Assembly (NCBI RefSeq): GCF_024653915.1
Contig: NZ_JANLGY010000006.1
Span: 62,001 to 126,000, forward strand
DNA length: 64,000 nucleotides
Reading direction: 5' to 3'
Source of the DNA: Sulfuricaulis sp.
GTDB lineage: Bacteria; Pseudomonadota; Gammaproteobacteria; Acidiferrobacterales; Sulfurifustaceae
Below are positions 18,349 through 25,879 of this stretch, piece by piece. The stretch's first letter is position 1, and each line of letters opens with the position of its first letter. The notes below the pieces were generated by a model. It had not been told where the DNA came from and made no database searches. It worked only from the letters and a program-made list of their open reading frames with translations. A program made the position numbers and the translations under genes.

Positions 18349-18867
18349 CTAGAAATCGCGCGCCAGCATGACTGTCAGGAAATCCTCTCCTTTGTTTGGC
18401 CCATCCCAGTTATGACGTAATGCTTTTTTACCATTTGAGTAATGGGTCTCACCGATGGATAGGTCGTATTTCCCGAATTTGCGCCCGAACACGAGACGCG
18501 CCACGAATTGCCCGTGGGTGCCCAGATGATCCGTAGTTCGGTCTACCATGCCGATACCGAGTGTGCCCGCAAAGTAATTTTTCGGCGCAAGTTTCCAGCG
18601 AAGCGTGCGCGCAACGGTAAGCGCGGTGTTGTAATTTCCTCCACTCCAGTGGGCGATGGACAGATCAAAGAGGCTTTTTTGATTGAATAATGTCGGCGCG
18701 TCTGTCTGGTAGGAGAGAAACACGGCGTTTGACCCCTGCGAATGAATGATCCCGTGCCCCACCGCGACGGCCAGCATATCGGCACCGGCAGAACACGGAT
18801 ATAACAGCATACCGGCGATAAACAGAACAGGTTTGAATCGGACGCTTGGGGCAGGTGGAATGCTCAC
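18349..18867 (-). CDS. PagL-like lipid A 3-O-deacylase family protein
   Basis: A protein of about 172 residues if started at the GTG at 18867, giving a signal peptide (VLFIAGMLLYPCSAGA) and a short outer-membrane barrel. The C-terminal HYSNG plus a nearby glutamate in NKGEDF matches the His-Ser-Glu catalytic pattern of PagL, which removes the 3-O acyl chain of lipid A. The open frame extends further upstream but without a plausible secretion signal. It is divergent from ubiC and convergent with recG. Confidence 0.7.
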   Translation of the reverse strand: MSIPPAPSVRFKPVLFIAGMLLYPCSAGADMLAVAVGHGIIHSQGSNAVFLSYQTDAPTLFNQKSLFDLSIAHWSGGNYNTALTVARTLRWKLAPKNYFAGTLGIGMVDRTTDHLGTHGQFVARLVFGRKFGKYDLSIGETHYSNGKKALRHNWDGPNKGEDFLTVMLARDF

Positions 18868-19041
18868 TTGATTCTCTCTGAACCGAATACTGTCCTGATG
18901 GGTGACCGGAGGTAGAGGTGCGCGGCCTTTCCATAATGGGTTTACCCTGAAGATTGTGCCAGCAATACAACCGTTGTTCCCGCTGACCGGATAGTTTGTT
19001 TCTGCTACGATTCGGAACCCATAACTCATTGATAACATTAC

Positions 19042-19614
19042 ATGACTATTGTGAACCCGGTACCGCCGAGGGGCTCGGAGCCGTTGTGGCGCCCGGCGCG
19101 CCGGCTGAACCACGCTAATATCCCGGAAAAATACCTGCCGTGGTTGCTCGATCAAGCTTCACTCACGGAGCGCATTATCGATCACTGCCTCGGTAATTTT
19201 TACGTGCGGCTTCTGGATCAGCGCCGTGTTCGCCCATTGCGCAACGAGGCCGAGGCCCTCGGCATGCGGGGCGGTACCCGCGCCATCGTCCGCCAGGTAA
19301 AGCTCATGTGCGGCGAGACCCCGTGGGTATATGCACGCACCATCATACCGCCACAGACGCTGGCGAGAAAATCGCATCGTTTCACGACGCTGGGCGCGCG
19401 TTCCTTGGGCGCCATGCTATTTGCCGATCCGTCCACGAGGCGAGGCGAGGTGCAGATAACATGCCTCACGCCTTTGGATCAACTTTATCATCTGGCGACG
19501 CTCGCACTGCGCGACAAGCCCGAAATGATCTGGGGACGACGCTCGTTGTTCCGGGTTGGCGGCAAACCGTTGCTGGTGTGCGAATTCTTTCTGCCCGATA
19601 TCGCCAAATTCTAA
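19042..19614 (+). CDS. ubiC: Chorismate pyruvate-lyase
   Basis: A 190-residue UbiC, which turns chorismate into 4-hydroxybenzoate and pyruvate, the first step of ubiquinone synthesis. The [14 protein letters not shown] segment, [20 protein letters not shown] and the C-terminal [20 protein letters not shown] carry the conserved Arg and Glu residues. ubiA follows almost directly. The start has no strong ribosome site. Confidence 0.9.
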   Translation: MTIVNPVPPRGSEPLWRPARRLNHANIPEKYLPWLLDQASLTERIIDHCLGNFYVRLLDQRRVRPLRNEAEALGMRGGTRAIVRQVKLMCGETPWVYARTIIPPQTLARKSHRFTTLGARSLGAMLFADPSTRRGEVQITCLTPLDQLYHLATLALRDKPEMIWGRRSLFRVGGKPLLVCEFFLPDIAKF

Positions 19615-19616
19615 AG

Positions 19617-20474
19617 ATGGTTCTGGCGGCACGATTCAAAGACTATGCCATGCTGATGCGGCTGCATCGGCCGATCGGTATCCTGTTGTTGCTCTGGCCG
19701 ACGCTGTGGGCGCTGTGGATCGCCGGACAGGGAAGTCCCGACGTGCAGGTCGCCATTGTTTTCGTGCTGGGCGTGGTGTTGATGCGCTCCGCCGGTTGCG
19801 TCATCAACGATTACGCTGACCGGAATTTCGATCCGCACGTGGCTCGCACGCGCGAGCGGCCGATCGCTGCCGGGCGCGTAAGTCCGCGTGAAGCGCTCGT
19901 GCTGTTTGCCGTGCTGTGCCTCATGGCGTTCGCGCTGGTGCTTGTGCTCAATCGCCTGACCGTCCTGCTTTCTTTTTTCGGCGCTTTTTTGGCCGCGACC
20001 TATCCCTTTCTAAAGCGTTATACCCATCTGCCGCAGTTTTACCTCGGCGTGGCCTTCGGCTGGGGCATACCCATGGCCTTTGCCGCCCAGACTGGAGGAG
20101 TGCCACCCCTTGCCTGGATTTTATTTGGCGCCAATGTGTTCTGGGCCGTGGCCTATGACACCGCCTACGCCATGGTGGATCGTGAGGACGACCTCAAGGT
20201 CGGGGTGAAATCCACCGCCATCCTGTTCGGTCGCTACGACCGCATGATGATTTTTTTGTTTCACATGGCGGCAATCGCCCTGCTGGCCCTGGTCGGCACG
20301 CTCGCCCATCTCGGTTTGGGGTATTATGCCGGCCTGACGGTGGCGTTCGGATTGGCCATCTATCAGCAGCGCCTGATACGTCGGCGCGATCCTGACGGTT
20401 GCTTTCGCGCCTTTCTGAACAACAACTGGCTGGGCGCGGCGGTGTTCGCCGGAATTGTGTTGAGTTATTTATAA
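19617..20474 (+). CDS. ubiA: 4-hydroxybenzoate octaprenyltransferase
   Basis: A 285-residue integral membrane prenyltransferase attaching the polyprenyl tail to 4-hydroxybenzoate. Both Asp-rich motifs are present: [19 protein letters not shown] and [13 protein letters not shown]. Eight or nine hydrophobic helices follow the family pattern. The ATG at 19617, two nt after the ubiC stop, gives the normal length; the frame is open further upstream but that part overlaps ubiC. Confidence 0.93.
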   Translation: MVLAARFKDYAMLMRLHRPIGILLLLWPTLWALWIAGQGSPDVQVAIVFVLGVVLMRSAGCVINDYADRNFDPHVARTRERPIAAGRVSPREALVLFAVLCLMAFALVLVLNRLTVLLSFFGAFLAATYPFLKRYTHLPQFYLGVAFGWGIPMAFAAQTGGVPPLAWILFGANVFWAVAYDTAYAMVDREDDLKVGVKSTAILFGRYDRMMIFLFHMAAIALLALVGTLAHLGLGYYAGLTVAFGLAIYQQRLIRRRDPDGCFRAFLNNNWLGAAVFAGIVLSYL

Positions 20475-20478
20475 GTTT

Positions 20479-20569
20479 GAAACCACTGATGAACACGGAT
20501 GGACACAGATAGAAACATCTCAGTCGCGAACCACATTATCCGTGTTTATCTGTGTTCATCTGTGGTTCC
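20479..20569. repeat. Inverted-arm tandem-unit element D (ubiA/GST spacer)
   Basis: Left arm 20479-20510 is three copies of a 10-nt AACACAGATG-type unit; right arm 20538-20569 is the inverted counterpart, with a 27-nt loop. The unit is closely related to that of element B (AACGCAGAT). It begins 4 nt after the ubiA stop and ends 21 nt before the GST start. Confidence 0.85.
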
Positions 20570-20590
20570 ATTTTATTTATTCGTAAACCC

Positions 20591-21193
20591 ATGAAACTTT
20601 ACGGTTCGCTCACGTCACCATACGTACGCAAGGCCCGCATCCTCATCCAGGAAAAGAAAGTGCCGTGCGAATTCGTTGTGGCCGATGCCTGGGCCGCGGA
20701 CAGCCCGATACCCGCGCTCAACCCACTTGGCAAGGTGCCGGTGCTGGCGCTCGACAACGGCAAGGTGTTGTTCGATTCCCCGGTGATCGTCGAATACCTC
20801 GATGCGCTCAAAACCCCCGCCTTGCTCCCGACATCGGGCGAGGCGCGTTGGGAAATGCTGCGCTGGCAGGCCCTGGCCGACGGGATGCTGGACGCCGTCG
20901 TGATCCGCTTGCTCGAATCGCGTCGCCCCGCCGCGCAACAGTCAGCGGACAATATCCGGCGCCAGGAAGAAAAAATTGCACGCTCCATTGAATACGCGGC
21001 ACAGCATCTTTCCATAGGTGCCTGGCTCATGTCAGACCGTTTCACGCTGGCGGACCTGGTGATGGCCGTCGCGCTGGAATATACCGACTTCCGTTATCCG
21101 CACGACTGGCGCGGACGACATGCGCGACTGGGCCAGTGGCTGGCCGGCATCGGCACACGCCCCGCCTTCGTTGAGACCCGTCCCCCGGGATAG
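20591..21193 (+). CDS. Glutathione S-transferase family protein
   Basis: A 200-residue protein with an N-terminal thioredoxin-like GST domain (MKLYGSLTSPYVRKARILIQ, PVLALDNGKVLFDSPVIVEYL) and an all-helical C-terminal half. The Ser in SLTSPYVRK is a likely glutathione-contact residue. The substrate is unknown. The ATG at 20591 was preferred over upstream in-frame codons that fall inside element D. Confidence 0.88.
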   Translation: MKLYGSLTSPYVRKARILIQEKKVPCEFVVADAWAADSPIPALNPLGKVPVLALDNGKVLFDSPVIVEYLDALKTPALLPTSGEARWEMLRWQALADGMLDAVVIRLLESRRPAAQQSADNIRRQEEKIARSIEYAAQHLSIGAWLMSDRFTLADLVMAVALEYTDFRYPHDWRGRHARLGQWLAGIGTRPAFVETRPPG

Positions 21194-21228
21194 GGAAGAA
21201 AAAGAACCATCAACCAGGAATTCCACGC

Positions 21229-22242
21229 ATGACCATCGGCCTGCTGCTTGTTGCCCTGCTTATCATCCTGATTGGCGCGGAAACCTTTACCAACGCTCTG
21301 GAGCATCTCGGCGCGCGCCTGAAAATATCCGAGGGTGTGACCGGTTCCATATTCGCGGCGGTCGGCACCGCTCTGCCCGAGACCATGGTGCCGGTGGTGG
21401 CGATCCTCTCGACCGCGGGCACGCAGCAGGTGCGCGAGGAAGTGGGCGTGGGCGCCATCCTCGGTGCGCCGCTCATGCTCTCGACGCTGACGCTTTTTCT
21501 GATGGCGTTGTTTGCTATTCACAAGCGTGGCTGGTCGGATGAGCTGCATCCCGAACGTACCGGTATCAGGCGCGATCTATCGTGGTTCCTGTTGGCATAC
21601 GGCATGGGCACTGTCGCCATCTTCATTCCCCATACATCGATGTGGGTGCGCGCGATGATCGCGATTTCACTGGTGCTGGTGTATTTCATTTACCTCATGC
21701 TCACGATCCGCGCCTCGGCCAAGCTTGTCGCCGACGGCCATGGCACCTCCGCCAGCGAGCCGCTGTTTCTGGTGCGGTTGTTCGGCCGTATAGGGATGCC
21801 GGAAAACATGTACACGATAGTGCTGCAACTAGCCATCGGGTTGACGCTGATTATCTTCGGCGCGCACGGCTTCGTGCAGGGGGTTGAGGAACTGTCCGTC
21901 TGGATGGGGCTCTCAGCGCTGGTGCTGTCGCTGCTGATCGTGCCGGTCGCGACCGAACTCCCGGAAAAAGTGAATAGCATCCTCTGGATTCGCAAGCGCA
22001 AGGACACGCTCGCTTTTGGCAACATCACCGGCGCCATGGTATTTCAGGGCTCGCTGCTGCCGGCGCTCGGTATTTTGCTGACGCCATGGGAACCGCGGCC
22101 GGAGGTGTTGGCGGGCGTGATTCTGACGCTGGTGGCGAGCACTTATCTGCTGTTCATGATGCGCCGTGGCCACCTGCGGCCAGTGCATCTCTTTTTCAAC
22201 GGCTTCTGTTACCTATCGTTCCTGGCCTTCGTACTTTTATAA
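21229..22242 (+). CDS. Sodium/calcium exchanger-family cation antiporter
   Basis: A 337-residue membrane protein of the CaCA superfamily with about ten helices in two inverted repeats. Each repeat has the signature acidic motif: FAAVGTALPETMVP in the first and VPVATELPEKVNSI in the second. It probably exchanges Ca2+ for Na+ or H+. It follows the GST gene by 35 nt. Confidence 0.85.
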   Translation: MTIGLLLVALLIILIGAETFTNALEHLGARLKISEGVTGSIFAAVGTALPETMVPVVAILSTAGTQQVREEVGVGAILGAPLMLSTLTLFLMALFAIHKRGWSDELHPERTGIRRDLSWFLLAYGMGTVAIFIPHTSMWVRAMIAISLVLVYFIYLMLTIRASAKLVADGHGTSASEPLFLVRLFGRIGMPENMYTIVLQLAIGLTLIIFGAHGFVQGVEELSVWMGLSALVLSLLIVPVATELPEKVNSILWIRKRKDTLAFGNITGAMVFQGSLLPALGILLTPWEPRPEVLAGVILTLVASTYLLFMMRRGHLRPVHLFFNGFCYLSFLAFVLL

Positions 22243-22286
22243 GCTCGCGTGCCGTGGCGCGGGCAATAGCCTAGAATAGGCTGCGC

Positions 22287-23156
22287 ATGCAGGTTCAGGA
22301 TCGAAAAGTGGCTACCAAGGCGGAAAAAGACACAACCCCGGCGCGTTACGCGGTGATGGGCAACCCCGTTGCCCACAGCAAATCGCCCGCGATTCACAAG
22401 CAGTTCGCCCATCAGTTTGGCCACAACATCGAATACACCGCGCTGTGGGTCGATACCGACGGGTTTGCGGAAGCGGTGGAGCAGTTCCGCACCGAGGGCG
22501 GCAAGGGATTCAATGTCACCGTACCCTTCAAGATCGAGGCCTTCAAGCTGGCCGACAATCTGAGCGACCGCGCGAAACTGGCGGGAGCGGTCAATACCAT
22601 CCGGTTCGAGCCGGATGGGAAAATCTTCGGCGACAACACCGACGGCACCGGCCTGGTGCACGACCTTACCAAGAATCTGAACGTTTACCTGCGAAGCAAA
22701 AAAATTCTGGTGCTGGGCGCGGGTGGCGCCGTGCGTGGCGTGCTCGGGCCGCTGCTCAAGCAGAATCCTGCGCTACTTGTTATCGCTAATCGCACGGTTG
22801 CCAAGGCGAAGGAGTTGGCTCAGGCCTTCGCGACGTTCGGCAAGGTCGAGTCCATCGGCTATGGCGATCTCGTCGGCAAGCGTTTCGATATTGTGATCAA
22901 TGGCACAAGTGCGAGTCTCCAAGGTGAAATGCCGCCGTTGCCGGTAAATCTCTTTGCTAACAACGCCGTGGCCTACGACATGATGTACGACGACAAGCCG
23001 ACGCCGTTTCTCGAGTGGGCCATGCTGCACGGCGCGGAAACCGCTGTCGATGGTCTCGGCATGCTGGTGGAACAGGCGGCGGAGTCGTACCTGCTTTGGC
23101 GCGGCGCGCGACCCGATACCCGGCCCGTGATACAGCAGCTGCGCAAGGGAAGCTGA
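22287..23156 (+). CDS. aroE: Shikimate dehydrogenase
   Basis: A 289-residue NADPH-dependent enzyme of the shikimate pathway. MGNPVAHSKSPAIHKQF forms the substrate loop, NVTVPFKIEAF holds the catalytic lysine, DNTDGTGL binds shikimate and VLGAGGAVRG is the dinucleotide loop. The conserved start is near residue 24, so the first 23 residues may be an extension. It ends 5 nt before a convergent small HTH gene. Confidence 0.94.
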   Translation: MQVQDRKVATKAEKDTTPARYAVMGNPVAHSKSPAIHKQFAHQFGHNIEYTALWVDTDGFAEAVEQFRTEGGKGFNVTVPFKIEAFKLADNLSDRAKLAGAVNTIRFEPDGKIFGDNTDGTGLVHDLTKNLNVYLRSKKILVLGAGGAVRGVLGPLLKQNPALLVIANRTVAKAKELAQAFATFGKVESIGYGDLVGKRFDIVINGTSASLQGEMPPLPVNLFANNAVAYDMMYDDKPTPFLEWAMLHGAETAVDGLGMLVEQAAESYLLWRGARPDTRPVIQQLRKGS

Positions 23157-23161
23157 AATCA

Positions 23162-23338
23162 TCAAGGCGGGTTTAATGCCGCCAAGGCTTTCATTTCGCG
23201 CGCAACGGTTTTGCGTAGTACGTGGTAAATAGCTCCCTGAGTGACACCCAGCCGTTGTGCGATCTGGGCATTCGTCAGCCCCTGTTCTTTCAATTTCCGT
23301 ACCTTCAGCGGGTCAAGCTTGTGGTATGACTTGGCCAA
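23162..23338 (-). CDS. Small helix-turn-helix protein (58 aa)
   Basis: A 58-residue basic protein with a clear helix-turn-helix (KEQGLTNAQIAQRLGVTQGA followed by IYHVLRK). The proposed start is a TTG at 23338 preceded by GGGGGA about 5 nt upstream; an in-frame stop lies just before it. It resembles the DNA-binding part of resolvase- or invertase-like proteins but is much too short to be one, so it is either a small regulator or a remnant. It lies downstream of the Ner-like gene in the same direction. Confidence 0.5.
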   Translation of the reverse strand: MAKSYHKLDPLKVRKLKEQGLTNAQIAQRLGVTQGAIYHVLRKTVAREMKALAALNPP

Positions 23339-23395
23339 GAATTCCCCCCATTACACGCAAGGCAATCTCTTGCCCGATTCCACGAATGCGGCTTA

Positions 23396-23668
23396 TTACG
23401 AGGCGCGCCCGGTATCGCGTGTTTTTTCGTGCATGTTCGCAGCGTTAGTACGTGCTCGGCGCTTGCTTGTCTGGTAACGATCCGGGAAAAGTTTTTCCAG
23501 GGGGATGCCGATAATTTCGGAGACGCGCCGTTCCACGCGGGCGCTGATGTATTTGCGCGTCAGCACCTGCTGTATCGACTGCGGTCCGAACAACCCCAAT
23601 TCCTCGGCGACGCGCGTGAGGGTGTAGCCCTTGCGGGCCAGCGCAAACTTCAAGTCCAGGTAATCCAT
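23396..23668 (-). CDS. Ner/Nlp-family DNA-binding protein
   Basis: A 90-residue protein whose first 65 residues resemble Ner of Mu-like phages and Nlp/SfsB: a helix-turn-helix (LTRVAEELGLFGPQSIQQVL) followed by IGIPLEKLFPDRYQ, the family's characteristic ending. In Mu, Ner is divergent from the c repressor and shuts off early transcription. Here the gene is divergent from an XRE-type gene across 74 nt, the same layout. Confidence 0.75.
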   Translation of the reverse strand: MDYLDLKFALARKGYTLTRVAEELGLFGPQSIQQVLTRKYISARVERRVSEIIGIPLEKLFPDRYQTSKRRARTNAANMHEKTRDTGRAS

Positions 23669-23691
23669 TCTTGTTATTCCGTGTGTTAGGA

Positions 23692-23712
23692 TTCAGCTGA
23701 AGATCATCAGCT
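23692..23712. promoter_or_regulatory. Candidate operator between ner-like and repressor-like genes
   Basis: A perfect palindrome TTCAGCTGAA (23692-23701) overlaps a wider inverted repeat AGCTGA/TCAGCT with a 6-nt spacer (23695-23712). It sits in the 74-nt divergent control region, where binding sites for one or both regulators would be expected. Role inferred. Confidence 0.45.
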
Positions 23713-23742
23713 TTACCTTTCCATTTTCCTTTGATCTAGAGT

Positions 23743-24210
23743 ATGGGTAATAAAATTCAACCTGTCAAATCAGATAGTGTAATATATTCATCCTCCGCCA
23801 GGCTGAAGGTGGAGCGCACGCGGCTTGGCCTGAGCCAGGTGGCGCTGGGCAAGGCGCTGGGGGTGACCAAATGGACGGTGATCAATTACGAAAGGACGGG
23901 AGGACGCGGGACGCCCATCCCGGCCGATCTGCTTTCCGCCTGTTCCAAGCTCGGCATGGATGTGCAGTACATCATTACCGGTGTTTCCTCGAGTAATCTG
24001 AACCGGGTGGCGGAGGAGGCGGGCAGTTACCGGACGGAGCTGAAGCGGCCCACGGTGTTGTCGAAGGAAGAACAACAGCTTCTGGAAAAATACCGCCGTC
24101 TGAAGCCGTCCCAGCGTGCGCAGGCCCGTTCGATTGTGGAGGCCCTGGTATCAGCGGAGGGTAAAACGGCGAAAAAACCAGCGTCACGGCCGCGGCACGG
24201 GAAACGCTGA
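23743..24210 (+). CDS. XRE-family (Cro/CI-type) transcriptional regulator
   Basis: A 155-residue protein with an N-terminal HTH (ARLKVERTRLGLSQVALGKALGVTKWTVINYE) typical of phage repressors, a middle segment that could mediate multimerisation, and a basic Lys/Arg-rich tail. The QVALGKALGV and WTVINYERTG pieces are the recognition helices. It is divergent from the Ner-like gene, suggesting a repressor of a Mu-like element whose other genes are gone. Confidence 0.8.
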   Translation: MGNKIQPVKSDSVIYSSSARLKVERTRLGLSQVALGKALGVTKWTVINYERTGGRGTPIPADLLSACSKLGMDVQYIITGVSSSNLNRVAEEAGSYRTELKRPTVLSKEEQQLLEKYRRLKPSQRAQARSIVEALVSAEGKTAKKPASRPRHGKR

Positions 24211-24338
24211 AACTAAGCACATGTGGGTGAGAAAGATAGCTGCAATGCACCTGTCGTCGTAAACCGTGGTCGGCCCGAGCCACCGGGAGGAGATCAAGCT
24301 GGTCGAAAATCGATCCTGAACGAAATTAAACGAAGCAG

Positions 24339-24524
24339 TTACTTTGTGTTTACCTGTTTGAGCCGAGCAGCCAAATTTGGCGGCGACAAAAATACGAACG
24401 CACGTCCGGTCCGCTGTTTTTCCAATAACTCCACCCGCGCCAGCTTCAGCAAATCTGTGCGTGGCGTTTGGTAATTAGGAGACGAGACTGCAAAGGAGGA
24501 AGAGGGGGAGCAGTAAACTACCAA
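24339..24524 (-). pseudogene. Possible remnant of a winged-helix (Fic-like) C-terminal domain
   Basis: The last ~40 residues (TPRTDLLKLARVELLEKQRT, then GRAFVFLSPP) have the look of the winged-helix tail found at the end of Fic-family and related proteins. There is no room for the catalytic part upstream, and the N-terminal 17 residues look like random translation. Either a 3' fragment of a lost gene or a small unrelated ORF; the family suggestion is tentative. Confidence 0.35.
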
Positions 24525-24542
24525 TTTAGTATAAATTGGTAG
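24518..24542. repeat. Perfect 11-bp inverted repeat with a third half-site
   Basis: CTACCAATTTA is followed after 3 nt by its exact complement, and another ATTGGTAG lies at 24546-24553. The arrangement looks like a regulator operator with an additional half-site. It borders the decayed winged-helix fragment. Confidence 0.6.
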
Positions 24543-24665
24543 CAGATTGGTAGTTGCTGACTTTGCTTGTTATGGTCGAAAAAGCCCAGGCCTTCTCCTT
24601 GCGCGTCAGTTCCGGCATCCACTTCGCCAGCCGGCGCTCCGCAGAAAACTGTGCTTGCACTTGCA

Positions 24666-24983
24666 CTACATATCCAGCAGCATTTCCAGCGCCTTGGTAA
24701 CCGCTTTGCGGTCTTTACTTGCGAGCATGCCGCCCTTGGCGATGATGAAACGATGGTCCAGCGTGAAGAGCTTCATGCGTACCACGGAGGGCGCGGGCAA
24801 ACCGGATTGAGATAAATCGGCAATCGGTACATCGAGAGGCCACGGTGCATTTTTTGCACTGGTGATCATAGCCAGAACGCTGTGTCCGGCCATCTTGCCA
24901 AAGGCTCGATGGCTGGAGAGGACCAGAGCAGGCCGGCGCTTTACCTGGGCCCTGTTGGTGAATGGGAACGGGACGATAACCAC
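24666..24983 (-). CDS. MazF/PemK-type toxin
   Basis: A protein of about 105 residues if started at the GTG at 24983. VIVPFPFTNRAQVKRRPALV is the classical PemK/MazF N-terminal strand pair with the conserved RRPALV; HSVLAMITSA and PSVVRMKLFTLD follow the family. Such toxins cleave mRNA at specific sequences. No ATG lies in frame; the GTG is 10 nt after the antitoxin stop, consistent with coupled translation. Confidence 0.85.
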   Translation of the reverse strand: MVIVPFPFTNRAQVKRRPALVLSSHRAFGKMAGHSVLAMITSAKNAPWPLDVPIADLSQSGLPAPSVVRMKLFTLDHRFIIAKGGMLASKDRKAVTKALEMLLDM

Positions 24984-24993
24984 TTCGAAGCGG

Positions 24994-25221
24994 TCATAGT
25001 TCCCGGTAGGCCTCTTCGTCCTCGGCCGAGAGCCATTCGCTGAGCGTGCCCTCAACCGCCTTGGCGCATTCTCTGTCGAGCGCGCTCGCGCGGCGGACCA
25101 CAACGGTATTTCCCTCGATCTCGAACGCCACCGCGTCCCCTTTTTTGAGGCCCAGCACCCGGCGCACCGCCGCCGGGATGGTGACCTGAAATTTACTGGT
25201 GATCTTGGATACCTGCAGCAT
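24994..25221 (-). CDS. AbrB/MazE-type antitoxin
   Basis: A 75-residue SpoVT/AbrB swapped-hairpin protein: KITSKFQVTIPAAVRRVLGL then KKGDAVAFEIEGNTVVVRR, followed by an acidic C-terminal tail (AEDEEAY) that would bind the toxin. The ATG at 25221 was chosen because the family begins just before the SKFQVTIP motif. A double palindrome lies 10-30 nt upstream. Confidence 0.87.
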   Translation of the reverse strand: MLQVSKITSKFQVTIPAAVRRVLGLKKGDAVAFEIEGNTVVVRRASALDRECAKAVEGTLSEWLSAEDEEAYREL

Positions 25222-25231
25222 GTCACACCCT

Positions 25232-25251
25232 AATACGGTATTACGTAATAC
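25232..25251. promoter_or_regulatory. Double palindrome upstream of the antitoxin gene
   Basis: A perfect 14-bp palindrome, GTATTACGTAATAC (25238-25251), overlaps a second inverted repeat, AATAC/GTATT with a 1-nt centre (25232-25242). It ends 10 nt before the antitoxin ATG. AbrB-type antitoxins commonly bind such sites to repress their own operon. Confidence 0.7.
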
Positions 25252-25322
25252 TGTCAGAAAACGTGACTTCGGCAAGTTCTCCAGAAATCAGTGAAGGGAA
25301 AACGATGGGTGGGTCAGAGGAA

Positions 25323-25850
25323 TTACTTTAAATAATCGTTTTTCAACTTCACATAATGCATTGCCGAGTAATCAAACCAGGACTTTTCCTCTTCAGTCAG
25401 CTCACGCACCCGTTTTGCCGGCCGGCCCATCCATAAATAACCGCCTTCCAGCTCCTTACCCTCCGTGACAAGGCTACCGGCACCAAGGAAGGCGCCGGCG
25501 CGCAGGATCGCACCGTCGAGAATGGCGGAACCCATGCCGATGAGACAGCGCGACTCGACAGTGGAGCCGTGAATGATGCACTGATGTCCGATGGTGACAT
25601 CGTCGCCCACCACCACGGCCCAACCGCCCGGCACGCCCTCGTAATCGTGTGTGCCGTGAAGAATGCTGCCGTCCTGAATGTTGGTGCGTGCGCCGATGCG
25701 GATGACATTCACGTCGCCACGCACCGAGCACATAGGCCAGACGGAAGTGTCCTCACCGATGACGACATCGCCGATGATGGTCGCGGCATCGTCGATGTAA
25801 GCCCGGGGCCCGATGGTGGGGAGAATATTTTTGTAGGGGCGAATGGCCAT
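25323..25850 (-). CDS. Gamma-class carbonic anhydrase-like hexapeptide protein
   Basis: A 175-residue left-handed beta-helix protein (YrdA/PaaY group). The three metal histidines of the family are seen in ILHGTHDYEG and TIGHQCIIHG. VWPMCSVRGDVNVIRIG and IGMGSAILDGA are hexapeptide-repeat rungs. The ATG at 25850 gives the standard MAIRPYK start. Many homologues have weak or no anhydrase activity, so the role stays open. It lies downstream of srkA on the same strand. Confidence 0.9.
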   Translation of the reverse strand: MAIRPYKNILPTIGPRAYIDDAATIIGDVVIGEDTSVWPMCSVRGDVNVIRIGARTNIQDGSILHGTHDYEGVPGGWAVVVGDDVTIGHQCIIHGSTVESRCLIGMGSAILDGAILRAGAFLGAGSLVTEGKELEGGYLWMGRPAKRVRELTEEEKSWFDYSAMHYVKLKNDYLK

Positions 25851-25879
25851 GGCCGCGATTATAAGAAGAATAAGGCTGC

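Larger units (their letters stand above)
24211..24665. other. Gene-poor accessory stretch with decayed coding sequence
   Basis: 455 nt without an intact gene. It holds a possible remnant of a winged-helix coding sequence on the minus strand (24339-24524) and a perfect 11-bp inverted repeat at 24518-24542. A further minus-strand open stretch above 24560 reads AERRLAKWMPELTRKEK with no start or recognisable family. I see no RNA gene. Confidence 0.5.
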
